Of a stretch of 37,031 nucleotides of DNA, positions 24,358 to 32,963 are shown one piece after another. The notes beneath the pieces were generated by a model. That model was not told where the DNA came from and did no database searches. It saw only the letters and a program-made list of their open reading frames with translations. The stretch is taken from assembly GCA_017302335.1 (NCBI GenBank), contig JAFLCT010000015.1, forward strand, positions 1-37,031. The letters run 5' to 3'. The DNA comes from Caulobacterales bacterium (GTDB taxonomy: Bacteria; Pseudomonadota; Alphaproteobacteria; Caulobacterales; Caulobacteraceae). The position numbers and the translations under genes were made by a program. Position 1 is the first letter of the stretch; each line of letters starts with the position of its first letter.

Positions 24358-27218
24358 CAACGGTCGGCCTGAGCCAGTCGCTCGTTCATCATGACCGGCG
24401 CGCCGTAGCCGAGGGCTTCCAGACGCGGGGCCTGGGTCGCGGCGTCGCCGACGACGACATAGATCATCTGACCGGTGCGGATGTACTGCTGGGCCAGGTC
24501 CTGGATACGCGACACGGTCATTTCGTCGATGATCGCCGCCTCGCGTCGCAGATAGTCGGCGGGCAGACCCAGTTCATCGACGGCGGCCAGGACGGCCAGT
24601 TTGGCGCGGGCGGTCTCGAAGGCGCGGGCGCGGCTCCGGCTCATGGCGCTGCGGGTTACATTCAGATCTTCGGGCGTGAAGGTCGCGCCGTAGTCGCTCA
24701 TGATCGAGCGCGCCAGTTGCGCCGCCTCCAGCGTCACGTTCGAGCGGATGTTGCTGGTCAGGGTGAAGTCGCCCGTGCGCTCGTCGCCGCTGAAGCCGGA
24801 ACGGACGCCGTAGGTGTAGCCCTGGCCCTCGCGCAGTTGCTGGGTCAGGCGCGAGGCGAAGCCGCCGCCGCCCAGGCGATAGTTCATCACCGTGGCCGGA
24901 TAGAAGTCGGCGTCGCCCCGGCGCAGGGCCGGGTAGCCGAACAGGAAGGCCGACTGTTTGGCGCCGGGCACGTCGTAGAAATAGATGCGCGACTGCGTCG
25001 GCATGACCGGTGCGGGGACGACCGGCTGGACCACCGCGCGAGCGGGCCAGTGGGCGACCAGGCCCTCGGTGGCCCGGACCACGGCCTGTCTGTCGGACGG
25101 GGAGACGATGCGGAAGTGGGCCAGGCCGGGAACCAGATGGTCGCGGTGATAGGCCTTGAGATCGTCCATGGTCAGGGCGGCGACCGAGGATTCCGTGCCC
25201 AGGATGCTGTGCGACAGCACGCTGTCGGGACCGTTCGTGACCAGATCATAGACGCGACCGGCCAGGACGGCGGGTTGCGAACGCGCGTCCTGGATTTCGG
25301 CGATAACGGCGGCGCGGGCCAGTTCCAGCTCGGCGGGGTCCCAGCGCGGCGTGACCAGCATCTCTTCGATCAGGGCCAGGGTGGCGGTCAGGTTGCGATC
25401 CAGGGTGCGGCCCGAGATGACGATGCGCTCGTCGCCGACATCGACGCTGACCCGCGCGCCCAGGGCCTTGAAGGCGTTCTCCAGCTCGGCCGGGGTCCGG
25501 GTCGCGGTGCCGCGATCCAGCATTCGGGCGACCATGTTGGCGACGCCGGGTCGGGCCGGATCGTCGAACAGGCGGCCGCCCTCGATCGACAGGTCGAAGG
25601 TGGCCAGCGGGGTCTCGTCATTCTGAACGCCCGACAGGGACAGGCCGTTCGATACGTCGGCGGCCCAGATGGTCGGGGGCGTCACGACCGGAGCGGGACC
25701 GGCGGGCGGTTCGACCGTGCGGTCGAAGCTGGAGGGGGTGCGTTCGTAGGGGCGGTCGCCCGCGCGCTGGTTCACCGGGGCCTCGGCGCCCTGGACGATC
25801 GGCTCTTCGACCACGGCGGCGACGGAAGAACCGTCCAGCGCCAGTTGGGCCTGACCGCGCGGCACGAAGCTGGTCGCCACATACGGCCGACCGGCGATGT
25901 ACTGGCGATAGACGCGCATGACGTCCTGGGCCGTGACGGCGCGCAGGCGGGCCAGGTCGCGATCAGGGCTGCCGCCGAAGGCGTCGTAGCGGGCCAGGGC
26001 CGCGCCCTTGCCCAGCACGCTGTCCAACTGAGCGTAGAAATCGGCCTCGGCCGTGGTCTTGACCCGCTCCAGGGCGGCGGCGTCGACGCCCTGGGCTTCG
26101 AACCGGGCGAAGCCTTCGTCCAGGGCGGTCTGGACAGCGTCCAGATCGACGCCGTCGAAGGCGCGGACGGTCAGATAGGCTTCACCGGCGATCTGACTGT
26201 TCTGCGACCCGAAGCCGACCTGGGAGGTGACCTTCTTCTCGTCGATCAGCACGGCGTTCAGCGGCGCTTCCTTGCCGCTGGTCAACAGGGTGGTCAGGAC
26301 ATCCAATGCGGCTTCGTCGGCGTTTCCGCGCTCGACCGTCGGCCAGACCAGGGTCAGCTCGGGCAGTTGGGCGAAGCCGTCCTCATGCATCAGCCGCACG
26401 GTTTGTCGCAGCGCGACGGGACGCGGCTGGGGCGTCGGCACGCCCGCGCCGCGCGCGATCTCGCCGAAATATTTCTCGATCCAGGCGCGAGCCTGGGCGG
26501 GATCGAAATCGCCCGCGATGACCAGGGTGGCGTTGTCCGGCGTGTACCAGCGGCGATAGAAGGTCTGCACGTCCGACAGGGTGGCCGCGTCCAGGTCGGC
26601 CAGCGAGCCGATGACCTCCCAGTTGTACGGATGGTCGGCCGGATACAGGGCGGACGAGATCACCGCGCCCGTATGGCCGTAGGGCCGGTTGTCGACGCTC
26701 TGACGCTTCTCGTTCTTGACGACCTGCTTCTCCTTGGCGAGCACGGCGTCGGTGACGGTGTTGATGAAATAGCCCAGCTTGTCGGCCTCGGCCCAGATCA
26801 TCTTCTCCAGGGCGTCATTGGGCACGGTTTGGAGATAGTCGGTGATGTCGCGGCTGGTCGAGCCGTTGGCGCCCGAGCCGCCGATGCGGGCGCTCATGGC
26901 GTCCAGTCCGCCCGGCCCAAGGTTCTCGGAATCCAGAAAGAACAGGTGTTCGAAAAGATGGGCGAAGCCGGTGCGGCCCGGCTCTTCGCGCGCCGAGCCG
27001 ACGTGGGCGGCCAGGACCACGGCGACGACCGGGTCGGAGCGATCAACGTGGAAGACCACATTCAGTCCGTTGGCCAGTTGGTACCGTTCGATCGGCATCA
27101 GCGGCTGGGCGGCGGGGGCTTCCGCCGCGACCGGGGTCTGGGCCAGGGCGGAACCGCAACCCATGCCGACGGCCAGGGCGCCGACGGCGGCGGACAGGAA
27201 CAGGGTGCGGGTCTTCAT
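24357..27218 (-). CDS. M16 zinc metalloprotease, tandem-domain, exported
   Basis: A 953-residue pitrilysin-family (M16) peptidase with signal peptide LSAAVGALAVGMGCGSALAQ (cleavage near residue 27), so periplasmic. The N-terminal half has the inverted zinc motif H87-L-F-E90-H91 (AHLFEHLFF), and a downstream Glu in VVKNEKRQ supplies the third ligand. The second half repeats the fold without HxxEH, as usual for the non-catalytic partner domain, and contains RLGGGGFASRLTQQLREGQG. The start at 27218 has GGAG at about 6 bases; upstream ATGs at 27233 and 27272 are less well placed. It overlaps the DedA start by one base. The substrates are unknown; periplasmic M16 enzymes clear peptides. Confidence 0.93.
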   Translation of the reverse strand: MKTRTLFLSAAVGALAVGMGCGSALAQTPVAAEAPAAQPLMPIERYQLANGLNVVFHVDRSDPVVAVVLAAHVGSAREEPGRTGFAHLFEHLFFLDSENLGPGGLDAMSARIGGSGANGSTSRDITDYLQTVPNDALEKMIWAEADKLGYFINTVTDAVLAKEKQVVKNEKRQSVDNRPYGHTGAVISSALYPADHPYNWEVIGSLADLDAATLSDVQTFYRRWYTPDNATLVIAGDFDPAQARAWIEKYFGEIARGAGVPTPQPRPVALRQTVRLMHEDGFAQLPELTLVWPTVERGNADEAALDVLTTLLTSGKEAPLNAVLIDEKKVTSQVGFGSQNSQIAGEAYLTVRAFDGVDLDAVQTALDEGFARFEAQGVDAAALERVKTTAEADFYAQLDSVLGKGAALARYDAFGGSPDRDLARLRAVTAQDVMRVYRQYIAGRPYVATSFVPRGQAQLALDGSSVAAVVEEPIVQGAEAPVNQRAGDRPYERTPSSFDRTVEPPAGPAPVVTPPTIWAADVSNGLSLSGVQNDETPLATFDLSIEGGRLFDDPARPGVANMVARMLDRGTATRTPAELENAFKALGARVSVDVGDERIVISGRTLDRNLTATLALIEEMLVTPRWDPAELELARAAVIAEIQDARSQPAVLAGRVYDLVTNGPDSVLSHSILGTESSVAALTMDDLKAYHRDHLVPGLAHFRIVSPSDRQAVVRATEGLVAHWPARAVVQPVVPAPVMPTQSRIYFYDVPGAKQSAFLFGYPALRRGDADFYPATVMNYRLGGGGFASRLTQQLREGQGYTYGVRSGFSGDERTGDFTLTSNIRSNVTLEAAQLARSIMSDYGATFTPEDLNVTRSAMSRSRARAFETARAKLAVLAAVDELGLPADYLRREAAIIDEMTVSRIQDLAQQYIRTGQMIYVVVGDAATQAPRLEALGYGAPVMMNERLAQADR

Positions 27219-27284
27219 GGGGGTCTCCGACATTGCGACGGGCAGGTTAGGGCCAAGCCCGGCGCTCGTCACCGGTCCCGCACA

Positions 27285-28181
27285 TTACCTTTTGAACAGG
27301 TCCCGGTCGGCGCGGACAGAGGCGACGATCATGTCGGTGACGACGCGGATGCGGGCCAGGTTCTTCAGGTCCGCATGGACCACCAGCCACAGGCTGCGTT
27401 CCAGATGGACGGTCTCGGGCAGGACGCGGACCAATCCCGGCTGTCTCACAGCGATGAAGTCGGGCAGGACGCACAGACCTGCGCCCGCCAGCGTGGCCTG
27501 AAGTTGGGCGATCAGATTGGAGCTTTGCACCGAGACGTGGATGTCGACGTCGGGCGCCTGCATATAGTCCAGCTCGGGCGAGTAGAGCAGGTCCTCGATA
27601 TAGCCGACGAACCTCTGACCGGCCATGTCGGCGCGGGTGCGGATGGGGGGGCGGGCGTCCAGATAGGCGGGCGCGGCGTACAGGCTGAGACCGTAATCGG
27701 TCAGCTTGCGCGAGACCAGACGGCCCTCGCGCGGGGCGGACAAGGTCACGGCGATGTCGGCCTCGCGCTTGGACAGGCTCAGCACGCCCGAGATCGCCAC
27801 CAACTGGATGTCCAGACCGGGATGCCGTTCCGCCAGGGGCGCCATCAGGGGGGCCAGGACATAACTGCCGAACCCTTCTGGCGCGCCGATGCGGACCACG
27901 CCGGTGACCGCCTGGTCGGCCTCGCCCAGGTCGGCGGCGGCGGTCAGGGTCAGGCTTTCGATGCGCTCGGCCGCAGGCATCAGCCGCTCGCCGTGCGGGG
28001 TCAGGGCGTAGCCTTGCGGGCTACGGTCGAACAACCGGGCGCCCAGGCCGGTCTCCAGGGCGGCGATGCGACGGCCGATGGTGGTGTGATCCATGCCCAG
28101 CCGGGCGGCGGCCGTGGTCAGGCGCGTCGTGCGGGCCACGGCCAGGAAGGCGCGCAGGTCGTTCCAGTTGAAGTCCGACAC
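27285..28181 (-). CDS. LysR-family transcriptional regulator
   Basis: A 299-residue LysR-type regulator, matching the family length. The N-terminal winged helix is DFNWNDLRAFLAVARTTRLT (residues ~3-22) continuing through AAARLGMDHTTIGRRIAALE. The effector domain follows, with the hinge at GVVRIGAPEGFG. The GTG at 28181 is chosen because it begins immediately before the HTH; the frame is open to 28334 but adds an unlikely basic segment. An inverted repeat (28197-28212) lies just upstream and could be its autoregulatory site. It is divergent from the small ORF at 28303. The M16 protease starts 66 bp downstream on the same strand. The effector is unknown. Confidence 0.93.
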   Translation of the reverse strand: MSDFNWNDLRAFLAVARTTRLTTAAARLGMDHTTIGRRIAALETGLGARLFDRSPQGYALTPHGERLMPAAERIESLTLTAAADLGEADQAVTGVVRIGAPEGFGSYVLAPLMAPLAERHPGLDIQLVAISGVLSLSKREADIAVTLSAPREGRLVSRKLTDYGLSLYAAPAYLDARPPIRTRADMAGQRFVGYIEDLLYSPELDYMQAPDVDIHVSVQSSNLIAQLQATLAGAGLCVLPDFIAVRQPGLVRVLPETVHLERSLWLVVHADLKNLARIRVVTDMIVASVRADRDLFKR

Positions 28182-28196
28182 CGCGGTCGCGCCCCT

Positions 28197-28212
28197 TGTG
28201 CAAAAACGCACA
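28197..28212. promoter_or_regulatory. Inverted repeat upstream of the LysR gene (candidate operator)
   Basis: TGTGC (28197-28201) and GCACA (28208-28212) are perfect arms around AAAAAC, 16-31 bases before the LysR GTG. LysR proteins often bind T-N11-A-like imperfect palindromes in the gap between themselves and a divergent target, and this gap separates the gene from a small plus-strand ORF. The sequence around it is A/T-richer than its surroundings. Confidence 0.45.
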
Positions 28213-28302
28213 CTGATTGCGCATATCATGGCATAGCTAATGCAGAAACGCCATGCGATAGCGCCGCTCGCCGAACGACCCTTTCGCACCGGACCCCGCG
28301 CC

Positions 28303-28476
28303 ATGGCTTTCGACTCGACCGAATACGCCCCCACCCCGCAGACGACCGCCCGTCTGATCGACGCCGCGCCGGAGCTGTGCCCCGTCTGGGCCGCCGAGAA
28401 CCCGGATCGCGCGCTGGCGCTGTTGTTCGTGGCGCCGCGGGATTGTGACGCTGTCGACGTTCTGACGGCGCACTAA
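28303..28476 (+). CDS. Small hypothetical protein divergent from the LysR gene
   Basis: A 57-residue ORF from the ATG at 28303 (an in-frame ATG at 28240 would add 21 residues). Third positions are strongly G/C-rich, as in real genes here, and the sequence (FDSTEYAPTPQTTARLIDAA, then an acidic, hydrophobic end) has no membrane segment. No family is recognised and no clear Shine-Dalgarno is seen, so it may be a true small gene or the remnant of a longer one. It ends right where the hairpin-rich repeat (28478) begins, and could be the divergent target of the LysR regulator. Confidence 0.5.
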   Translation: MAFDSTEYAPTPQTTARLIDAAPELCPVWAAENPDRALALLFVAPRDCDAVDVLTAH

Positions 28477-28477
28477 A

Positions 28478-28622
28478 TTCCTCTCCCGCTTGCGGAAGAG
28501 GCGGCTCGATGACGGCGCGCAGCGCCGCGAGGGTCGGAGAGGGGAGTCTTTGAACTTCCCCCATCGTCCCAGGATCGCTACGCGATCGACGGGACGCCTC
28601 CCCCATAAGCAGGGGAAGGATT
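28478..28622. repeat. Composite intergenic repeat, copy A (before phaC)
   Basis: About 145 bp with nested inverted repeats: CCTCTCCCGCTTGCGGAAGAGG at the left end (given in two parts: CCTCTCCCGC and GCGGAAGAGG), a GGCGCGCAGCGCC hairpin, GAGAGGGGAG against CTTCCCCC, GATCGC-TAC-GCGATC, and a C-run/G-run end (CCTCCCCC with GGGG). It shares 22 identical bases, including GATCGCTACGCGATCGACGG (28573-28592), and most of its layout with copy B in the same orientation. It carries no protein. Confidence 0.85.
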
Positions 28623-28640
28623 GAGTCCTCGCCTTTCGAG

Positions 28641-30461
28641 ATGGAGCCGCCCGTGGCCGCCGAGAAAAACCAGACCCACGAGTCCGTTTTCGCCCCGACC
28701 GCCGGGTGGCCCGATCCGCTGGTGGTGGCCGAGGCCCTGACGACGCTGACGACCAACGCCGCCGAGGCGATGAAGACGGCCATGGGGCAGGCCGCTGATC
28801 CCCAGCCCCTGCCTTATGATCCGATGACCCTGCCGAAGGCCGTGATGGCCTTCAACACCGCCCTGATGACCCAGCCGGCCAGCCTGTATGAGGCGCAGGC
28901 GCGGGCCTGGACCGACTGGACCGCGCTGTGGCGCACCATGGGCGAGCGCATGGCCACCGGCGCGGCCGAGCCAGCCGCGACCCCAGCCAAGGGCGATCGC
29001 CGCTTCTCGGCCCCGGAATGGAGCGACGAACCGGTCTATGACTGGCTGAAACAGGCCTATCTGCTGTCGGCCAAACAGATGCAGGACCTGGTGGCGACCG
29101 CCCCGGTGGACGAGGCGACCCGCGCCCAGGTCGATTTCCTGTCGCGGCAACTGACCGCCGCCCTGTCGCCCGCCAATTTCGCCCATACGAACCCCGTGGT
29201 GGTGCGCAAGACCATCGAAAGCGGGGGGCTGAACCTGCTGACCGGCCTGTCGAACGTGCTGGAGGATGTGGCCAAGGGCCAGGGTCTGGTCGGCCGTCGC
29301 GCGCCGAACGACTTCGAACTGGGCGTCAACATCGCCGCCACGCCGGGCGCCGTGGTGTTCAGGAACGACCTGCTGGAGCTGATCCAGTATGCGCCGACGA
29401 CCGAGACGGTCTATCGCCGTCCGCTGCTGTTCATTCCGCCGCTGGTCAACAAATACTACCTCTTCGACCTGACGCCGAAGGCCAGCTATCTGAAATGGCT
29501 GGTGGATCAGGGCCACACCGTCTTCGTCGTATCCTGGGCCAACCCGGATGAGGCGCAGGCCGACAAGGGCATGGACGCCTATGTCGTCGACGGGATCGTG
29601 GCGGCCATGGACGCCGTGCAGAAGGCGACGGGCGAGACCGATGTCGATCTGGTCTCCTATTGCCTGGGCGGCACGCTGACGGCGATGACCCTGGCCTATC
29701 TGACTGGCAAGGGTCAGGCGGATCGCGTGGCCTCGGCCACCCTGATCGCCTCGCTGGTCGATTTCAGCGACATCGGCGAATGGTCGGTGTTCACCGCCGA
29801 GGAGGACCTGAAGGCCTTCCACCGCTATCTGGACGGCAAGGGCTATGTCGAGGCGCACGACCTGGCGCGGCTGTTCTCGACCGTGCGGGCCAACGACCTG
29901 ATCTGGTCGTCGGTGGTGACCCATTATCTGTTGGGCGACGAGGCGCGGGCGTCAGACCTGCTGTGGTGGTTCGACGACGGCGCGCGCATTCCGGCCGCCT
30001 TCCTGAAGGACTATTCGACCGAGGTGCTGAAGGCCAACCGGCTGAAGGACGCGGGCGGGATCACCATCGACGGCGTGGCGCTGGATCTGAAGGCGATCAA
30101 GACGCCGGTCATGATCGTGGCCCTGAAGGACGACCACGTCTCGGCCTGGAAGGCGACCTATGCGGGCCGCGACTATTTCGGCGGGTCGACGCGCTTCATC
30201 CTGGGCGGCTCGGGCCACAACGCGGGCATGATCAATCCGCCGGCGGCGAACAAGCACGGCTACTGGACCAATGACGACGCGCCCGCCGACGCCGAGATCT
30301 GGCTGGCCGGGGCCGAGCAGAAGCCGGGGTCCTGGTGGCCTGAGTGGCAGGGCTGGCTGGACGCGGCGGCCGGGGACGAGAAGGTCAAGGCGAGGAAACC
30401 CGGCGCGGGCAAGCTGAAAGCCTTGGGCGCCGCGCCGGGAAGCTATGTGCGGGTGAAGTAA
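28641..30461 (+). CDS. phaC: Class I poly(3-hydroxyalkanoate) synthase
   Basis: Polymerises (R)-3-hydroxyacyl-CoA into storage polyester on granules. The 606 residues fit class I PhaC. The alpha/beta-hydrolase catalytic triad is Cys341 (VSYCLGGT), Asp498 (KDDHVSAW) and His526 (GSGHNAG); the Asp-His spacing of 28 equals that of Cupriavidus PhaC (D480/H508). Other signatures are LLFIPPLVNKYYLFDL, VVSWANPDE and the C-terminal WWPEWQGWL. The nucleophile box is S-Y-C-L-G rather than the usual G-x-C-x-G. No phaA, phaB, phaR or phasin gene is adjacent. It is flanked on both sides by copies of the same intergenic repeat. The start ATG at 28641 has only a weak ribosome site. Confidence 0.96.
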   Translation: MEPPVAAEKNQTHESVFAPTAGWPDPLVVAEALTTLTTNAAEAMKTAMGQAADPQPLPYDPMTLPKAVMAFNTALMTQPASLYEAQARAWTDWTALWRTMGERMATGAAEPAATPAKGDRRFSAPEWSDEPVYDWLKQAYLLSAKQMQDLVATAPVDEATRAQVDFLSRQLTAALSPANFAHTNPVVVRKTIESGGLNLLTGLSNVLEDVAKGQGLVGRRAPNDFELGVNIAATPGAVVFRNDLLELIQYAPTTETVYRRPLLFIPPLVNKYYLFDLTPKASYLKWLVDQGHTVFVVSWANPDEAQADKGMDAYVVDGIVAAMDAVQKATGETDVDLVSYCLGGTLTAMTLAYLTGKGQADRVASATLIASLVDFSDIGEWSVFTAEEDLKAFHRYLDGKGYVEAHDLARLFSTVRANDLIWSSVVTHYLLGDEARASDLLWWFDDGARIPAAFLKDYSTEVLKANRLKDAGGITIDGVALDLKAIKTPVMIVALKDDHVSAWKATYAGRDYFGGSTRFILGGSGHNAGMINPPAANKHGYWTNDDAPADAEIWLAGAEQKPGSWWPEWQGWLDAAAGDEKVKARKPGAGKLKALGAAPGSYVRVK

Positions 30462-30467
30462 GCAGAA

Positions 30468-30620
30468 TCCCTTTCCCGCTTGCGGGAGAGGCGGCCCGAC
30501 GGCGGCGCGCAGCGCTGCAAGGGTCGGAGAGGGGGAGTTTGTCTTCTCCAAACTTCCCCCATCGTCCCTGGATCGCTACGCGATCGACGGGCCGCTTCCC
30601 CCGCGAGCGGGGGGGAAGGA
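30468..30620. repeat. Composite intergenic repeat, copy B (after phaC)
   Basis: About 150 bp, starting 7 bases after the phaC stop. The layout is as in copy A: TTTCCCGCTTGCGGGAGA hairpin, GGCGCGCAGCGCTGC, then GGGGGAGTTTG pairing with CAAACTTCCCCC (a long stem not seen in full in copy A because A lacks part of the loop), GATCGC-TAC-GCGATC, and a CTTCCCCCGCGAGCGGGGGG hairpin. It is in the same orientation as copy A. Its hairpins could also act as the phaC terminator. Confidence 0.85.
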
Positions 30621-30663
30621 TGATGAGCGTCAAAGCCCGAGAATCTCTGTACGGAAGATTCTG

Positions 30664-31620
30664 ATGAGCGGGCGGTTTCCGATCCTTTATCTGGCGGAAG
30701 CGGACCCCGAGGAAGCGGTGCTCTCCTCGGGCGTATTGGCGCATCTGGTCGAGACCATCGCCCACGCCAACTTCACCGTCGTCGGATCGCCGACATCCGC
30801 CCCGTTGTTCGCCGATACGCCGCGCCTGAACCGGTTGATCGTGCTGGAGAAAGAAGGGGCGCTGGACTGGATCGGGCTGTGGAACCAGGTGCGAAAGACG
30901 CGCTGGGGCCTGGTGGTCGATATGCGCGGCTGCGGCATCGCCAAGAAGCTGACGCGCCAGAAACGGGCCGAACGCGGCGAGACCGAGCCGGGCGTCCACG
31001 CCGTAAAGGCGGCGGCGGCCGTGCTGCACCTGGACGAGGTTCCGGCGCCCAGGCTGTTTATCGGCGAGGAGACTCAAGCCGTCGCCGACGCCCTGATCAA
31101 GCCCGACGAACGGCCGATCCTGGCGGTCGGGCCGGGGGTGGAATGGATGGGCAAACGCTGGCCCGCCGAACGGTTCGCCAAGGTCGCCACGCCGCTGCTG
31201 GCCGATGACGGGCCTCTGGCGGGTGGACGGCTGATGATCGTCGGCGAGGAGATCGAGCGCGATTCCGCCCACACCATCCGTTTCGCCGTGCCGCGCGCGC
31301 GGGTGATCGAATTGCAGGGCAAGCTGACGCCGTTGCAGACGGCGGCGGCGCTGAAACACGCCAAGCTCTATCTGGGCAACGATTCGCTCTGGACCCAGTT
31401 GGCGGTGGCGGCGGGAGTTCCGTCAGTCGCGGTGTTCGGACCGTCGGACGAGACTGTGCGCGGGCCGTGGCGGGGCGTCTCGATCCGAGGCGTCAGGACG
31501 CTGGAAGAGTTCAAGGCGCTGGACCCGCGCCTGAACCAGGCCATCCAGCATATGATGGACCTGCCCTACGAAAGAGTGTTGAAGGCGGCGCGCAAGCTGT
31601 TGGCCGAACGGTCGGCCTGA
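30664..31620 (+). CDS. Glycosyltransferase family 9 (heptosyltransferase-like)
   Basis: A 318-residue protein of the ADP-heptose:LPS heptosyltransferase superfamily (GT9). The N-terminal Rossmann domain begins with GRFPILYLAEADPEEAVLSS and the C-terminal donor domain has the family signature YLGNDSLWTQLAVAAGVPSV then AVFGPSDE. WGLVVDMRG and ILAVGPGVEWMGKRWPAERF are also typical. It presumably adds a sugar to LPS core or another envelope glycan on the cytoplasmic side of the inner membrane; the sugar is unknown because GT9 enzymes vary. It stands alone between phaC and a dihydroorotase-family gene, and its stop is 14 bp before the latter's ATG. Confidence 0.88.
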   Translation: MSGRFPILYLAEADPEEAVLSSGVLAHLVETIAHANFTVVGSPTSAPLFADTPRLNRLIVLEKEGALDWIGLWNQVRKTRWGLVVDMRGCGIAKKLTRQKRAERGETEPGVHAVKAAAAVLHLDEVPAPRLFIGEETQAVADALIKPDERPILAVGPGVEWMGKRWPAERFAKVATPLLADDGPLAGGRLMIVGEEIERDSAHTIRFAVPRARVIELQGKLTPLQTAAALKHAKLYLGNDSLWTQLAVAAGVPSVAVFGPSDETVRGPWRGVSIRGVRTLEEFKALDPRLNQAIQHMMDLPYERVLKAARKLLAERSA

Positions 31621-31634
31621 ACGGAGTTCGGTCC

Positions 31635-32963
31635 ATGCCCCAGACCTATGATCTGATCGTCCGCGGCGGCGAGGTGGCCAATCACGCCGGACGCGGCAAG
31701 GCCGATGTCGGGGTGGTCGACGGCAAGATCGCCGAGATCGGCGACCTGAGCCAGGCCTCGGCCGGGCAGGTGGTGGACGCTGCGGGCCTGACCGTCCTGC
31801 CCGGCGTCATCGACACCCAGGTGCATTTCCGCGAACCCGGGCTGGAGTGGAAGGAGGATCTGGAGACCGGGTCCCGCGCCGCCGCCCTGGGGGGCGTCGT
31901 GGCCGTGTTCGAAATGCCGAACACCGAGCCGAACACCACCGACCCGGACACGATGGCCGACAAGCTGGCCCGGGCGCGCGACCGGATGTGGACCGACCAC
32001 GCCTTCTATGTCGGCGGCACGCATGAAAACGCCCGCTTCCTGGGGGAGCTGGAGCGGCTGCCGGGCTGCTGCGGGGTCAAGGTCTTCATGGGCGCCTCGA
32101 CCGGCACCCTGCTGGTGGCCGACGATGACGGGGTGCGCGAGGTGCTGAAACACACCAACCGCCGCGCCACCTTCCATTCCGAGGACGAGTACCGACTGGT
32201 CGAGCGCCGCCCCCTGGCCCGGCCCGGCGACTGGACCAGCCACCCTGAGGTGCGCGACGCCGAAAGCGCGATCATGAGCACCCGCCGTCTGGTGCGGCTG
32301 GCCAAGGAAACCGGCAAACGCATCCATGTGCTGCACGTCACAACGGCCGAGGAGATCGACTTCCTGGCCGAGAACAAGGACGTGGCCACGGTCGAGATCA
32401 CGCCCCAGCACCTGACCCTGACCGCGCCCGAAGCCTATGAGCGGCTGAAAGGGTTGGCGCAGATGAATCCGCCGATCCGCGACGCGCACCATGTCGCGGG
32501 CCTGTGGCGCGGCATCGACCAGGGCGTGGCCGACGTTCTGGGGTCCGACCACGCCCCGCATACACTGGAGGAGAAGGCCCGGCCCTATCCGGCGTCGCCG
32601 TCTGGGATGCCGGGGGTGCAGACCCTGGTGCCGGTGATGCTGACTCATGTGGCGGCCGGGCGGCTGAGCCTGGAGCGGTTCATCGACCTGACCTCGGCGG
32701 GCGCGCAGCGTGTGTTCGGCACGGCCAACAAGGGCCGGATGGCCGAGGGTTATGACGCCGACCTGACCCTGGTCGATCTGAAAGCCAAGCGGGTGCTGCG
32801 TCACGAGGACATGGCCAGCCGCTGCGGCTGGACCCCCTTCGACGGCATGGAGACGACCGGTTGGCCCATGGCGACGATCGTTCGCGGCCGGGTGGTCATG
32901 CGCGACGGCGAACTGATCGGGACGGCGCACGGCCGTCCCGTCCGGTTTCAGGAGACGCTTTAG
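31635..32963 (+). CDS. Dihydroorotase-family amidohydrolase (Gln-for-His variant)
   Basis: A 442-residue metal-dependent amidohydrolase close to type I dihydroorotase, which cyclises N-carbamoyl-aspartate in pyrimidine synthesis. Visible metal-site positions are Q62-V-H64 (DTQVHFREPG; the usual motif is HxH), K149 (GVKVFMG, the carboxylated-lysine position), H181 (HSED), H234 (LHVTT) and D305 (SDHAPHT). Thus the first metal ligand is Gln. Related QVHFREPG proteins occur in other bacteria (recollection), so it is a family trait rather than a decay. It may be the organism's working dihydroorotase or a paralogue; pyrB is not adjacent. The ATG at 31635 follows GGAG. The stop overlaps the convergent hydrolase stop by four bases. 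Confidence 0.87.
   Translation: MPQTYDLIVRGGEVANHAGRGKADVGVVDGKIAEIGDLSQASAGQVVDAAGLTVLPGVIDTQVHFREPGLEWKEDLETGSRAAALGGVVAVFEMPNTEPNTTDPDTMADKLARARDRMWTDHAFYVGGTHENARFLGELERLPGCCGVKVFMGASTGTLLVADDDGVREVLKHTNRRATFHSEDEYRLVERRPLARPGDWTSHPEVRDAESAIMSTRRLVRLAKETGKRIHVLHVTTAEEIDFLAENKDVATVEITPQHLTLTAPEAYERLKGLAQMNPPIRDAHHVAGLWRGIDQGVADVLGSDHAPHTLEEKARPYPASPSGMPGVQTLVPVMLTHVAAGRLSLERFIDLTSAGAQRVFGTANKGRMAEGYDADLTLVDLKAKRVLRHEDMASRCGWTPFDGMETTGWPMATIVRGRVVMRDGELIGTAHGRPVRFQETL

Noticed and set aside
24717-28448. 1243-codon open frame on the plus strand opposite the M16 protease and LysR genes
   Set aside because: It is antisense to two well-recognised genes; long antisense frames are common at this GC content, and its translation is low-complexity with no domain.
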